From contig NZ_JAFJMJ010000001.1 in the NCBI RefSeq assembly GCF_017309385.1, positions 744,001 to 808,000 on the forward strand: DNA of 64,000 bases. Direction: 5' to 3'. Source of the DNA: Amycolatopsis sp. 195334CR. GTDB taxonomy: Bacteria; Actinomycetota; Actinomycetes; Mycobacteriales; Pseudonocardiaceae. Shown in pieces: positions 42,683 through 50,648 of this stretch. A program made the position numbers and the translations under genes. Position 1 is the first letter of the stretch; every line of letters begins with the position of its first letter. The notes beneath the pieces are model-generated. The model saw only the letters and a program-made list of their open reading frames with translations. It was not told the DNA's origin and searched no databases.

Positions 42683-42702
42683 CCGCTCAGCGGCATGAGC
42701 GG
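42683..42702. repeat. Dispersed hairpin repeat, copy upstream of the NLR gene
   Basis: CCGCTCA-GCGGCA-TGAGCGG, seven perfect stem pairs around a six-base loop, followed by ATGTTT. It lies 92 bases before the STAND gene. The same hairpin follows that gene at 45793. Confidence 0.75.
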
Positions 42703-42794
42703 ATGTTTACGGACGGTGATTGGGCGTGTAACGCGACTGGGGTGTCGAGCGACGGTTCACTAAGCCGAGGTCGCAGAGGAGCGGTCCGAGGTCG

Positions 42795-45752
42795 ATGTGG
42801 GGGCAAGCGGTGACCGAACTCGTCGAGGTGAGTGCGGACGAGGCCCCGGTGTTGGACGTCGTGTTCGTGCACGGCCTCGACGGCGATGCCCGCACAAGCT
42901 GGTCAACGAAGCGGGAAGGTTCGTTCTGGCCGGAGTGGCTCGGGCGGGACGTTGAGGGATTGGCTGTCTGGTCGCTGGGGTATGAGGCGGCGTCGAGTCG
43001 GTGGTTGGGTCATGCGATGCCGATTCAGGATCGGGCGATCAACCTGCTGGCCTTGCTGGAGAGTCACGGGATCGGGCAGCGCCCGCTGTGTTTTGTCACC
43101 CACAGCATGGGTGGGCTGGTGGTGAAGGAGATGCTGCTGCACGCGGCTGATGGCCGGGCCGACTACACGGAGTTCGCCACCGCCACTCGAGGCGTGGTGT
43201 TCCTGGCTACCCCGCACACCGGCTCCGACATCGTCACCAAAGCTGTCGTTAAGGCGCTGAGCGTCGTGTATCGCAAGACCGCGGCGGTCGACGGCCTGGA
43301 GCGTAATAGCGCGCATCTCCGTCAGCTCAATACTAAATACCGTAATTGGGCCGTGGAGCCGGCAACGGATATCAGGCACAAGATCTTCTACGAGACCCAG
43401 GTGACCAAGGGTGTGCAGGTGGTCGACGCGGGCTCGGCCGATCCCGGCATCCCGGGTCAGACACCGGTTCCGGTCGATGCGGACCACATCGGCATCTGCA
43501 AACCCGCTGCTCCCAGCGACCTGGTCTACGGCCAGATCAAGCATTTCATCACCAGGATCGTCACCGCGCTGCAGACCAACCCGGGAGGCGCTAACCAGCA
43601 GGAGACCCCTCAGGACGTTGGCGCTGGGGGCGTTCGTGCTGTGTCGGGGGTGCCGGTGATGGAGTCGCTCAAGGCTGTGCACGGGGTGGGTCGTATCCCG
43701 GAGCAGCCGGATGTGTTCGTGGGCAGGGTGCAGGAGTTGGCTCGGTTGGAGGCCGCGGTGGCCGGGTCGGGTGGTCGTGCGGTGGTGGTGGCGGTGCAGG
43801 GTTTGGGCGGGGTCGGCAAGAGCACCCTGGCCGCCCGGTTCGCCGCGCTGCACGCCGGCTGGTTTTCCCCGGTGTGGTGGGTGACAGCTGATTCAGCGGC
43901 GGCGTTAGAGGCGGGTTTGGGTGAGTTGGCCGGCGCGCTGGCGCCGGAGGCGGTGGTGCTGCCGTCGGAGCAGCGTGTGGAGCTGGCTGTGCGGTGGCTG
44001 GCGACCCACCAGGGCTGGTTGCTGGTGCTGGACAACGTGACCAGTCCGCGGGATGTGGCGGGCCTGCTGGGGCGGGTGCGGACCGGCACGATAGTGATCA
44101 CCAGCCGTCAGCGCTCGGGATGGCGGGCGGTGGAGACGGTGCCGCTGGACGTGCTCACCGACGACGAGGCCGTGCGGTTGCTGGCCCGGATCGTGTGGTC
44201 AGAATGGCCCGAGGCGGACATGGCCGGCGCGGACCGGTTGTGCGAAGAGCTGGGCTGGCTGCCGCTCGCGGTCGAGCAGGCCGGGGCCTACCTCGCGCAG
44301 ACCCGGACCAGCCCCGCCGGCTATCTCGAGTTGCTGGCACGGTTTCCGGCGCGGATGTTCACCGCGACGGCGGAGGGTGGTGACGCGCAGCGGACGATGG
44401 CGCGGGTCTGGCACGTCACCCTCGACCACCTTGCCGCAACCCCGGCCGCGGGACAGGTTCTGCGGCAACTGGCCTGGTATGCCCCGGACGGAATCCCCCG
44501 GGCTCTGCTGGCCGGCGCGGTGGTGGAACCGGAATTGTCCGAGGCGCTGGGCCGCCTGGCCGCCTACAGCATGATCACCCTCACCGGCGACACCGTCGCC
44601 GTGCATCGCCTGGTACAGGCGGTCACCCGCACACCCGACCTCACCGACCCTCACCGCCAACCCGCCGATATCGCCACCGCCCGCGACACCACCACGACCA
44701 CGCTGGCGACCACCCTCGCCAACCTGGATCCACACACCCCCGCGGACTGGCCCACCTACCGGATGGCCCTGCCCCACGCGCGGGTTCTGCTGGAAAACAC
44801 CACACCCGACACCGACACCGACCAGGCCAGCCGCGTGCTCAACGAACTGGGCGCCTACCTCAAAGGACAGGGCGACGTCAGCACCGCCATCGACTACTAC
44901 AGCCGAGCCTGCGACAGCCACCAACGCCTCCATGGCCCCGACCACCCCGCCACACTGCTCTCGCGCAACAACCTGGCGAGCGCCTACGAGTCGGCGGGCG
45001 ACCTGGACCGGGCGATCCCGCTATACCAGGCCACCCTCGCAGAGCGGGAGCGGGTGCTGGGCCCCGACCACCTCCACACACTGCTCTCGCGCAACAACCT
45101 GGCGAGCGCCTACGAGTCGGCGGGCGACCTGGACCGGGCGATCCCGCTATACCAGGCCACCCTCGCAGAGCGGGAGCGGGTGCTGGGCCCCGACCACCCC
45201 GACACACTGCTCTCGCGCAACAACCTGGCGAGCGCCTACCAGTCGGCGGGCGACCTGGACCGGGCGATCCCGCTACACCAGGCCACCCTCGCAGAGCGGG
45301 AGCGGGTGCTGGGCCCCGACCACCCCCACACACTGAGCTCGCGCAACAACCTGGCGGGCGCCTACCAGTCGGCGGGCGACCTGGACCGGGCGATCCCGCT
45401 ACACGAAGCCACCCTCGCCGACAGCCAGCGGGTGCTCGGCCCCGACCACCCCCACACTCTGAGCTCGCGCAACAACCTGGCCTACGGCTACCAGTCGGCG
45501 GGCGACCTGGACCGGGCAATCCCGCTATACGAAGCCACCCTCGCCGACAGCCAGCGGGTGCTCGGCCCCGACCACCCCGACACACTGCTCTCGCGCAACA
45601 ACCTGGCCTACGGCTACCAGTCGGCGGGCGACCTGGACCGGGCAATCCCGCTGTACGAAGCCACCCTCGCCGACAGCGAGCGGGTGCTCGGCCCCGACCA
45701 TCCCACAACCCAGATCATCCGCTCGAACCTCGACGGAGCGCGAACGACCTGA
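42795..45752 (+). CDS. STAND NTPase (bacterial NLR) with alpha/beta-hydrolase effector and TPR sensor
   Basis: A 985-residue three-part protein. Residues 20-255 are an alpha/beta-hydrolase: VVFVHGLDGD, nucleophile elbow VTHSMGGLVVKE (Ser104), LATPHTGSD and a probable catalytic His231 in DADHIGICKP. Residues 305-620 are an NB-ARC ATPase: Walker A GLGGVGKST (336-344), Walker B WLLVLDNV (408-415), TSRQR sensor, and LGWLPLAVEQAGAYL. Residues 685-980 are tetratricopeptide repeats of the kinesin-light-chain type. This is the layout of anti-phage Avs/NLR-like proteins, in which ligand binding at the TPRs triggers assembly and the hydrolase attacks lipid or another ester. Start 42795 or GTG 42810. 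Confidence 0.92.
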   Translation: MWGQAVTELVEVSADEAPVLDVVFVHGLDGDARTSWSTKREGSFWPEWLGRDVEGLAVWSLGYEAASSRWLGHAMPIQDRAINLLALLESHGIGQRPLCFVTHSMGGLVVKEMLLHAADGRADYTEFATATRGVVFLATPHTGSDIVTKAVVKALSVVYRKTAAVDGLERNSAHLRQLNTKYRNWAVEPATDIRHKIFYETQVTKGVQVVDAGSADPGIPGQTPVPVDADHIGICKPAAPSDLVYGQIKHFITRIVTALQTNPGGANQQETPQDVGAGGVRAVSGVPVMESLKAVHGVGRIPEQPDVFVGRVQELARLEAAVAGSGGRAVVVAVQGLGGVGKSTLAARFAALHAGWFSPVWWVTADSAAALEAGLGELAGALAPEAVVLPSEQRVELAVRWLATHQGWLLVLDNVTSPRDVAGLLGRVRTGTIVITSRQRSGWRAVETVPLDVLTDDEAVRLLARIVWSEWPEADMAGADRLCEELGWLPLAVEQAGAYLAQTRTSPAGYLELLARFPARMFTATAEGGDAQRTMARVWHVTLDHLAATPAAGQVLRQLAWYAPDGIPRALLAGAVVEPELSEALGRLAAYSMITLTGDTVAVHRLVQAVTRTPDLTDPHRQPADIATARDTTTTTLATTLANLDPHTPADWPTYRMALPHARVLLENTTPDTDTDQASRVLNELGAYLKGQGDVSTAIDYYSRACDSHQRLHGPDHPATLLSRNNLASAYESAGDLDRAIPLYQATLAERERVLGPDHLHTLLSRNNLASAYESAGDLDRAIPLYQATLAERERVLGPDHPDTLLSRNNLASAYQSAGDLDRAIPLHQATLAERERVLGPDHPHTLSSRNNLAGAYQSAGDLDRAIPLHEATLADSQRVLGPDHPHTLSSRNNLAYGYQSAGDLDRAIPLYEATLADSQRVLGPDHPDTLLSRNNLAYGYQSAGDLDRAIPLYEATLADSERVLGPDHPTTQIIRSNLDGARTT
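44955..45710 (+). repeat. Six tandem 126-bp repeats encoding 42-residue TPR units
   Basis: Units start at 44955, 45081, 45207, 45333, 45459 and 45585, exactly 126 bases apart. Each contains TCGCGCAACAACCTGGC and GTCGGCGGGCGACCTGGACC. Units 1-3 are almost identical in DNA and units 4-6 form a second subtype (CTCGCCGACAGC). DNA-level identity beyond what the protein needs points to recent duplication or gene conversion. Confidence 0.92.
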
Positions 45753-45792
45753 AGCTGCGCCACCGTGCGGTCGCTACGGTGGCGCCGAACAT

Positions 45793-45812
45793 CCGCTCAT
45801 CGGCATGAGCGG
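45793..45812. repeat. Dispersed hairpin repeat, copy after the NLR gene
   Basis: CCGCTCA-TCGGCA-TGAGCGG, seven perfect pairs around a six-base loop, followed by AGGTT. It is 40 bases after the STAND gene's stop. It could act as a terminator but has no T-run. Confidence 0.75.
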
Positions 45813-45882
45813 AGGTTCGCGATCTTGATCACCGGCTGTGGGCGGCCGAAATACGGAGAAGGGGGCGCTGGGCATCGTTACT

Positions 45883-46005
45883 GTGGATGGCGTGGAGCGC
45901 CGTATCGACCTCAGCAACCTTGATCTGGACCGGGCAGCCGAGATGGTGGCCGCCCGGTGCGCCGGCTGGCGTGAGCGCGGTCTTATGGTTGCCGAGCTCA
46001 CCTAG
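45883..46005 (+). CDS. Small hypothetical protein
   Basis: A 40-residue frame beginning with GTG: VDGVERRIDLSNLDLDRAAE, then MVAARCAGWRERGLMVAELT, stop TAG directly before the ATG of the next gene. GGAGAAGGGGG lies about 17 bases upstream. The open frame reaches back to about 45,870. The regular helix-like pattern and the tight junction with the next gene support it. No family. Confidence 0.4.
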   Translation: MDGVERRIDLSNLDLDRAAEMVAARCAGWRERGLMVAELT

Positions 46006-46284
46006 ATGGACAATGACGTCTCGTGGCCGGCGCCGCTTCTGTGGGATCGCGGCCTGGTGAGTCGGCCGAAGTCGTTGGGTGTGCGGGTGCACGGGGAGGC
46101 GGGGGAGGCGGAGTTCGTGCTGTACGCCGGCGGCTGGGCGGACGTAATCGTCATTCAACCACACATCGACGAGCCGGCCAGCGAGTATGTCGAACTGGAC
46201 GACGTTGAGGAGTTCGGGTCCGTGCTCGACCGCGTCGTCGGGTTCCTTGCTTCAACCGGTCGAGCGCGAGGTCGGTCGTCGTGA
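46006..46284 (+). CDS. Hypothetical protein (immunity-like)
   Basis: A 92-residue soluble protein (MDNDVSWPAPLLWDRGLVSR) with strands LGVRVHGEAGEAEFVLYAGG and an acidic helix VELDDVEEFGSVLDRVVGFL. It is coupled on both sides: its ATG follows the previous stop directly, and its stop overlaps the next gene's GTG by four bases. Small size, acidity and clustering resemble immunity proteins of polymorphic-toxin loci, but no toxin is directly upstream. Not recognised. Confidence 0.6.
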   Translation: MDNDVSWPAPLLWDRGLVSRPKSLGVRVHGEAGEAEFVLYAGGWADVIVIQPHIDEPASEYVELDDVEEFGSVLDRVVGFLASTGRARGRSS

Positions 46285-46760
46285 ACGGTCACGAGATCAC
46301 CGCAGCGTTCGACGACATCTTCGACCAGGCGCTGATCTACCACGGTTTCACCGACTACATGCGCGACTACGAGATCGTCGCCTACTGCACCGCCGATCCG
46401 CGGACCGGAATTCCGCCGGCGCACCTGCGCTACCGCTTCATCCACTGCGTCCGCGCATCGGTGACCTCGTCGGTGCCTCCGGAAATCTGGAGCCGATCGC
46501 TGGACGACCGGCTACTCGACTTCGACCAAGGCCCTGAACCCGACGGCTACGGCTGGGGCGCCCGATGGCAGGTGCTCTACCCCGGCGCGAAACTGCTGCC
46601 CGGCACCGCGGAAACCGCCATGTGGGCCGACCGGCTGGGACGCCCGTTCCACGAAGCCGTGATCGAAGCCAACGGCCACACCATCACCCTCGTCTTCTCC
46701 GACCTCTCGGTCGACCACATCGAGCCCGGCTACGCGCCCTTCACCGTCACCGATCTCTGA
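46281..46760 (+). CDS. YxiG-like hypothetical protein
   Basis: A 159-residue acidic protein starting with GTG. The N-terminal ITAAFDDIFDQALIYHGFTD, then MRDYEIVAYC, LRYRFIHCVRASVTSSVP, EIWSRSLDDRLLDFDQG resembles small actinobacterial proteins annotated as YxiG-like, which often occur near toxin or phage-related genes. The second half is strand-rich (HTITLVFSDLSVDHIEPGYA). It is coupled to the 92-residue gene by overlap. Family name is tentative, and its function is unknown. Confidence 0.6.
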   Translation: MNGHEITAAFDDIFDQALIYHGFTDYMRDYEIVAYCTADPRTGIPPAHLRYRFIHCVRASVTSSVPPEIWSRSLDDRLLDFDQGPEPDGYGWGARWQVLYPGAKLLPGTAETAMWADRLGRPFHEAVIEANGHTITLVFSDLSVDHIEPGYAPFTVTDL

Positions 46761-46805
46761 CCCACCCGACTCCCAGCACGAGTAGACGTTGGCCGCCACC
46801 GTGTC

Positions 46806-47273
46806 CTAGCCCGTACCGGTACGCAGGAGGGCGTACTCCTCTCTCCACTCCGATGCGGATTGTGGCGGCGCGAGTTCCACTCCAGCTATCCCGCCGGTTG
46901 CGCCGAACTCCGTCATGAGCGCGGCCATCAGAGTGGAGGCCTCGTCCGTCGTTTCGGGCGCGTTCAATGGATCGTCGAGACTGAGGCCGAGTACGAGGGC
47001 TCCTTCTTCGGTAATGGTGATGATGGCGCCATAATGCGCGATTGCTCGTAGGTACAGGGAGAAGACACGTTCGGTTTCGCCATCCCGGCTCAGCTCCGCC
47101 AGCGCGTCAGCATCACCACGAGCGGGTTCGCGCAAGACAAAAGTCCGAACGAACGCAGGGAATCGTGGATCGCCCGGCTGCTCGACGTCAACGTAGCGAT
47201 CAATGAAGCGCGACAGCGAGCCGTCCACGTCGCCGGGCTCGACCCACACGTAGACATCGATTGCTGGGGGCAC
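46806..47273 (-). CDS. Hypothetical protein (immunity-like)
   Basis: A protein of about 155 residues. I start at the GTG at 47273 (VPPAIDVYVWVEPGDVDGSL) because the longer frame to 47318 would translate the hairpin repeat. The body has strands and an acidic helix (RAIAHYGAIITITEEGALVL, TTDEASTLMAALMTEFGATG). No signal peptide or membrane segment. Convergent with the YxiG-like gene. The layout, with YGAIITITEEG strands and acidic surface, is like small immunity proteins, but I do not recognise a family. Confidence 0.5.
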   Translation of the reverse strand: MPPAIDVYVWVEPGDVDGSLSRFIDRYVDVEQPGDPRFPAFVRTFVLREPARGDADALAELSRDGETERVFSLYLRAIAHYGAIITITEEGALVLGLSLDDPLNAPETTDEASTLMAALMTEFGATGGIAGVELAPPQSASEWREEYALLRTGTG

Positions 47274-47303
47274 ACCGGATGGTACCGCGCTGCCCGGCCG
47301 GGT

Positions 47304-47325
47304 CACGCTCATCGGCATGAGCGTG
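47304..47325. repeat. Dispersed hairpin repeat with compensatory stem change
   Basis: CACGCTCA-TCGGCA-TGAGCGTG, eight perfect pairs and the same six-base loop as at 45793. The outer pair differs from the other copies on both sides of the stem, so pairing is kept. It is followed by CGTT as in the other copies. Confidence 0.75.
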
Positions 47326-47420
47326 CGTTCGATTGACGTGGTTCTCTAGCCTAAGCAGCAGCGCTAGCTTGAGGAGCCGCGTCGGCGGGCATCGTGTCTA
47401 CGTCCACCGAACTGCAACTA

Positions 47421-47815
47421 TCAGGTGAGGGCTGGCCCGTTGCCCGGCAACTGCTCCTGCCAGCGAGCGAGGCTGTCGCGGGTCCTCAGAGTGTCCGGAT
47501 GATCAGGCCCCAGCACCCGCAGCTCGTCATGAAGCAGCTGCTCCAACACGGCGACCGCACCCTCTGGATCACCAGCTTCCCCACGCCAGCGAGCGACCTG
47601 CCCCACCGCGAACGCAGTGACGGCGACCGCCCCTGTCGCCCCGGCCACCACCACAACGGGTTCTCCTTGACGACGGCCAGCCAGGGGAGAACGACAGCAG
47701 TGGCCAGATTCACTGCGATCGCCACCACGGTGGCCGCGACCGCCGCGGCGATGATCACGATAAACAGGAGCGCGAGAGGCCACGGCCGGCGCAATCGCCT
47801 TCGCAAGGTGCCCAC
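47421..47815 (-). pseudogene. Frameshifted membrane-TPR gene
   Basis: A GTG at 47815 opens GTLRRRLRRPWPLALLFIVI with two membrane segments (IIAAAVAATVVAIAVNLATA, VVLPWLAVVKEN). After a single-base shift near 47,650, the frame continues VVVVAGATGAVAVTAFAVGQ, then ARWRGEAGDPEGAVAVLEQL and LRVLGPDHPDTLRTRDSLAR, a TPR unit of the same LGPDHPDT type as in the NLR protein. Joined, it would be a 130-residue membrane protein with one TPR. Sequencing error or real inactivation cannot be told apart here. Confidence 0.55.
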
Positions 47816-48001
47816 CAGTCCCCCATCGCGTCCAGGTCGCGGCTGTGGCCGTCACTCATGTCGCGTAAGCTCACCGACCTCCAGAGAGACGTTGCCACAC
47901 ACCCTGCATGTTCAGGACGGAAAACCGTACCGCCTCGATCGACGTTCTGGAGAAGCTGATCGCCGCTCAGGGGGGCCATCACCCCGGGCGACGCGGGTGG
48001 C

Positions 48002-48223
48002 GTGAGGCCCTGCCCTGCCGATTGCTTTGCGGAAGGGTTGACACCGAACGCGATCGTATGGCGGACAGTGTCGAAGGCGGCCAAGGTCCTGGCGAAAAAG
48101 GTCCTCGTGGTCGACACGATCGCGAAGCTGCTGCAGGTGGCAGGCAACCTGCTCAATGATTTCAACACTCAGACGCCGATCCGCGGCGCCGAGATCCGCC
48201 CGCCAACACTGGGCTACTCGTGA
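48002..48223 (+). CDS. Small hypothetical protein
   Basis: A 73-residue frame starting with GTG (MRPCPADCFAEGLTPNAIVW), continuing RTVSKAAKVLAKKVLVVDTI, then AKLLQVAGNLLNDFNTQ. The frame is open further upstream, and a different frame from an ATG at 47908 (MFRTENRTASIDVLEKLIAA) could belong to the same gene before a shift. Its stop overlaps the GTG of the next gene, which supports translation. No family. Confidence 0.4.
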   Translation: MRPCPADCFAEGLTPNAIVWRTVSKAAKVLAKKVLVVDTIAKLLQVAGNLLNDFNTQTPIRGAEIRPPTLGYS

Positions 48224-48576
48224 ACGAGGACACCGACCCAAGTCGCGAACCGCACGGCCTCACACCTGAGCGTGAGCCTGGCGAGGTAGCACCGGACGAC
48301 GCCGACCAGGACGCCGTCGCCGAAGTGCTGGCCGACGGGCCGCTCGCCATGGCGGGCCTGTACCGGCTGGCATCCGCAGCGGACCGAGCGCACATCGACG
48401 AAGAGCTCGACGAGCTACTGCACACCCTGGACCGGATGCCCAGCAGCGTGGCCGAACCCTGGCTCGCCGAGGCACGGTTTGACCGTGGGCGGGACGGCCA
48501 GCTTGGTCATACTGACAACCAGAGAGCCGAAAGGCAAGCGATGAGTGGTCGCGCCGAAGAACGCGAGCAAATCTGA
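48220..48576 (+). CDS. Hypothetical acidic protein, duplicated as a pseudogene at 61.9 kb
   Basis: A 118-residue acidic protein starting with GTG (MNEDTDPSREPHGLTPEREP). The central part VAEVLADGPLAMAGLYRLAS and DEELDELLHTLDRMPSSVAE is helical and is the part preserved in the copy at 61854-62022. The C-terminus is charged and Gln/Arg-rich. Not recognised. It overlaps the previous small gene by four bases. Confidence 0.6.
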   Translation: MNEDTDPSREPHGLTPEREPGEVAPDDADQDAVAEVLADGPLAMAGLYRLASAADRAHIDEELDELLHTLDRMPSSVAEPWLAEARFDRGRDGQLGHTDNQRAERQAMSGRAEEREQI

Positions 48577-48662
48577 AGATTGCTCGCACCCAAGAGCGTC
48601 GCAACCGCGTTTCGCAACACCGAACAGTTTCTAGGAACGCTAGACTCCACAATACCCGACAA

Positions 48663-50387
48663 TCAGTTTGGCGGTTCGCTGTCCGAACAGAGTTCGAATC
48701 CTTTCGCGTAGTCTTCTCGGCCTACGACGATGCTTTCGACAGGGCCAGCCTCGTCCATCGAGTGGAACCCGATCGCACCACCGGGACCTATCACTAGAAG
48801 GTGGTATCCACCTGCATCTGCATCTCGTTCGATCGGACTTCCCCGGTACGCTGCCTCGGCCTCAGCGTACGTGCTTCCTACTCGGATTCCTTTGTCCGTC
48901 CTGGCCTTCGCGGGAACTCTGATCCCGATGACCCGGCCGTCGCGGTTGAGAAGGATCGAGAGTCCGCCCGTACGGTCGCCACCCGAGTCCGTGAGGTAGG
49001 TGCAAGGCCCGATCTGATGTTCGCTCAGAGGTGTACTGCTCTTCTCCACAGCCTGCTGTTTCGTCATTCCTACAGTGACGCCACCGTAACCGGTAAAAGT
49101 CGCAACACGCTGAGCGGACACGCTGCCGCCCAGGTTCAGGATGAACGCTCGGTCCAGCGTCGGCGACGTGTTGTCCACAACTACTTGGGCAAGAGCCGCG
49201 ACCAGTTTTGCCGCAGTGTAGATCTTGACGAACTTGCCAAACAGGCGGAGCCCGTTCGCCAACTTATCGACCTTGCCGGAGAACTCACGGTCAGCAACGA
49301 CCGTGGCTTGGTCGCGGCCATTCGCGGCGGCGACAGCCGAAACGGCGGCGGCGGCCGCTCCTCCCGGAGAGGTAACAGCCTGCGCCGTGCAGGTCACGAG
49401 CGTCTGGATGAGGACACCCAGGGCATCGGAACTGTCGGGAGCATCGAGCACCAGCGTCTTGGCATCGCCACAGTCAGCGAGGAAGTACGCCAGCGCGGCC
49501 AACGAGGTTGAGTCGTTCAAGCCGAGCAGTTCCATGGCCAGGCCCGGCAGGATCGTGCCGGCTGTGAACTCCGTCTGGACCGTGATCTGGGTGTCTTCAC
49601 TCGGGCGCGCCCAGCCCATCGTCACGTCTTGGCCGGGCATCAGCACGACTTTGTCCCCGCCTACGTAGTCCCGGACGATCTTGCGGACAGTTTCGCTCTG
49701 ACCCTGCACGTCGGCGTAGGCGACACCGCGTGGAACACTCACTTCCACTGGGAGTCCCCGGTTGTTCCGGACCCTCAGTTCCACTCTGCCCGAGTTGTCG
49801 GTGACGCATCCGGTTGTCATGTCCGACCTCGCCATTGTCGGCTGAGCCCACTTAGGAGGCGGAGACCCGCAGGTCGGAGGCGCAGTCTTGCCGACAGCAC
49901 GGTCACGCAACCATTCAGCTGCGCTGGTGATCCACCCGGTCGCGAAGGGCGAGAGCGCCATCCGATCGGCGACGATCGCTCCGGGTGCCTCTCCCACCTC
50001 CACCGGATACCAACCGACGGCACCGTCGTAGTGGAGTAACACCGGGACCGTGCCTACAGGGCCACCAACACCGTCGAAAGTGAGCCGAACGGGCTTCGCC
50101 AAGGGAACACTCACGGCGATCTCCACTGGCGGAGCAGCAGCAATGAACCCCGGCAACCGGGGCGCTTCGACCTCCGTCGGCGTCGCGGAGAGTATCGCCT
50201 CCCGGTCGACGGCACCGACACCCAAGGTGACCTTAAGATGCGGACCGGCATCGATTTCTGCGGCCTGAGTGGGCGAGAGTACTTGGCGACTCCCCGCGTC
50301 CGACGCGTTCTCGCCGGCACCCGAGGTACATGAGCTGAGCATCAGTGCGAATACACCAGCAAAAACCAGTTGCTTCCGTTGCCTCAC
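48663..50387 (-). CDS. Lipoprotein of unknown function
   Basis: A 574-residue exported lipoprotein. With the GTG at 50387 the start is MRQRKQLVFAGVFALMLSSC, a short signal with lipobox LSSC; the frame is open to 50603 but that part does not look coding. Regions: a strand-rich N-terminal part (LPGFIAAAPPVEIAVSVPLA, TGWITSAAEWLRDRAVG), a middle with GRVELRVRNNRGLPVEVSVP, an Ala-rich helical stretch, and a C-terminal domain GYGGVTVGMTKQQAVEKSST with the VGMT/VGSTYAEAEAAY pattern of repeated GMT-type modules. It diverges from the membrane KAP NTPase gene, a possible partner at the membrane. Confidence 0.7.
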   Translation of the reverse strand: MRQRKQLVFAGVFALMLSSCTSGAGENASDAGSRQVLSPTQAAEIDAGPHLKVTLGVGAVDREAILSATPTEVEAPRLPGFIAAAPPVEIAVSVPLAKPVRLTFDGVGGPVGTVPVLLHYDGAVGWYPVEVGEAPGAIVADRMALSPFATGWITSAAEWLRDRAVGKTAPPTCGSPPPKWAQPTMARSDMTTGCVTDNSGRVELRVRNNRGLPVEVSVPRGVAYADVQGQSETVRKIVRDYVGGDKVVLMPGQDVTMGWARPSEDTQITVQTEFTAGTILPGLAMELLGLNDSTSLAALAYFLADCGDAKTLVLDAPDSSDALGVLIQTLVTCTAQAVTSPGGAAAAAVSAVAAANGRDQATVVADREFSGKVDKLANGLRLFGKFVKIYTAAKLVAALAQVVVDNTSPTLDRAFILNLGGSVSAQRVATFTGYGGVTVGMTKQQAVEKSSTPLSEHQIGPCTYLTDSGGDRTGGLSILLNRDGRVIGIRVPAKARTDKGIRVGSTYAEAEAAYRGSPIERDADAGGYHLLVIGPGGAIGFHSMDEAGPVESIVVGREDYAKGFELCSDSEPPN

Positions 50388-50648
50388 ATCAAGGAAGGTC
50401 GCGACGGCTTCCGACTCGTTACGGGAGGTACGTCCTCCCAGGCTTCCCTGGCTCGCCCAGCTTGAGCATAACTGGCTGGTGCGCAGCTTCGGCCGGATGC
50501 ATGAAACGACGATGCGTGGAAAGTGCGCAAAGTGCGCAGGTGCTGCGTGGCTTACTCGCGGAAGCAGGCGAGCCCAGAATACTGGGCTCGCTGGGCGTAA
50601 CACCCCGATGCAAGCCGTCGACTCCTCCGACAGATAACCGGAGGGCGA

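Noticed and set aside
44878..45708. Minus-strand open frame through the TPR repeats
   Set aside because: Its repetitive Gly/Arg/Pro sequence is just the antisense reading of the tandem TPR codons.
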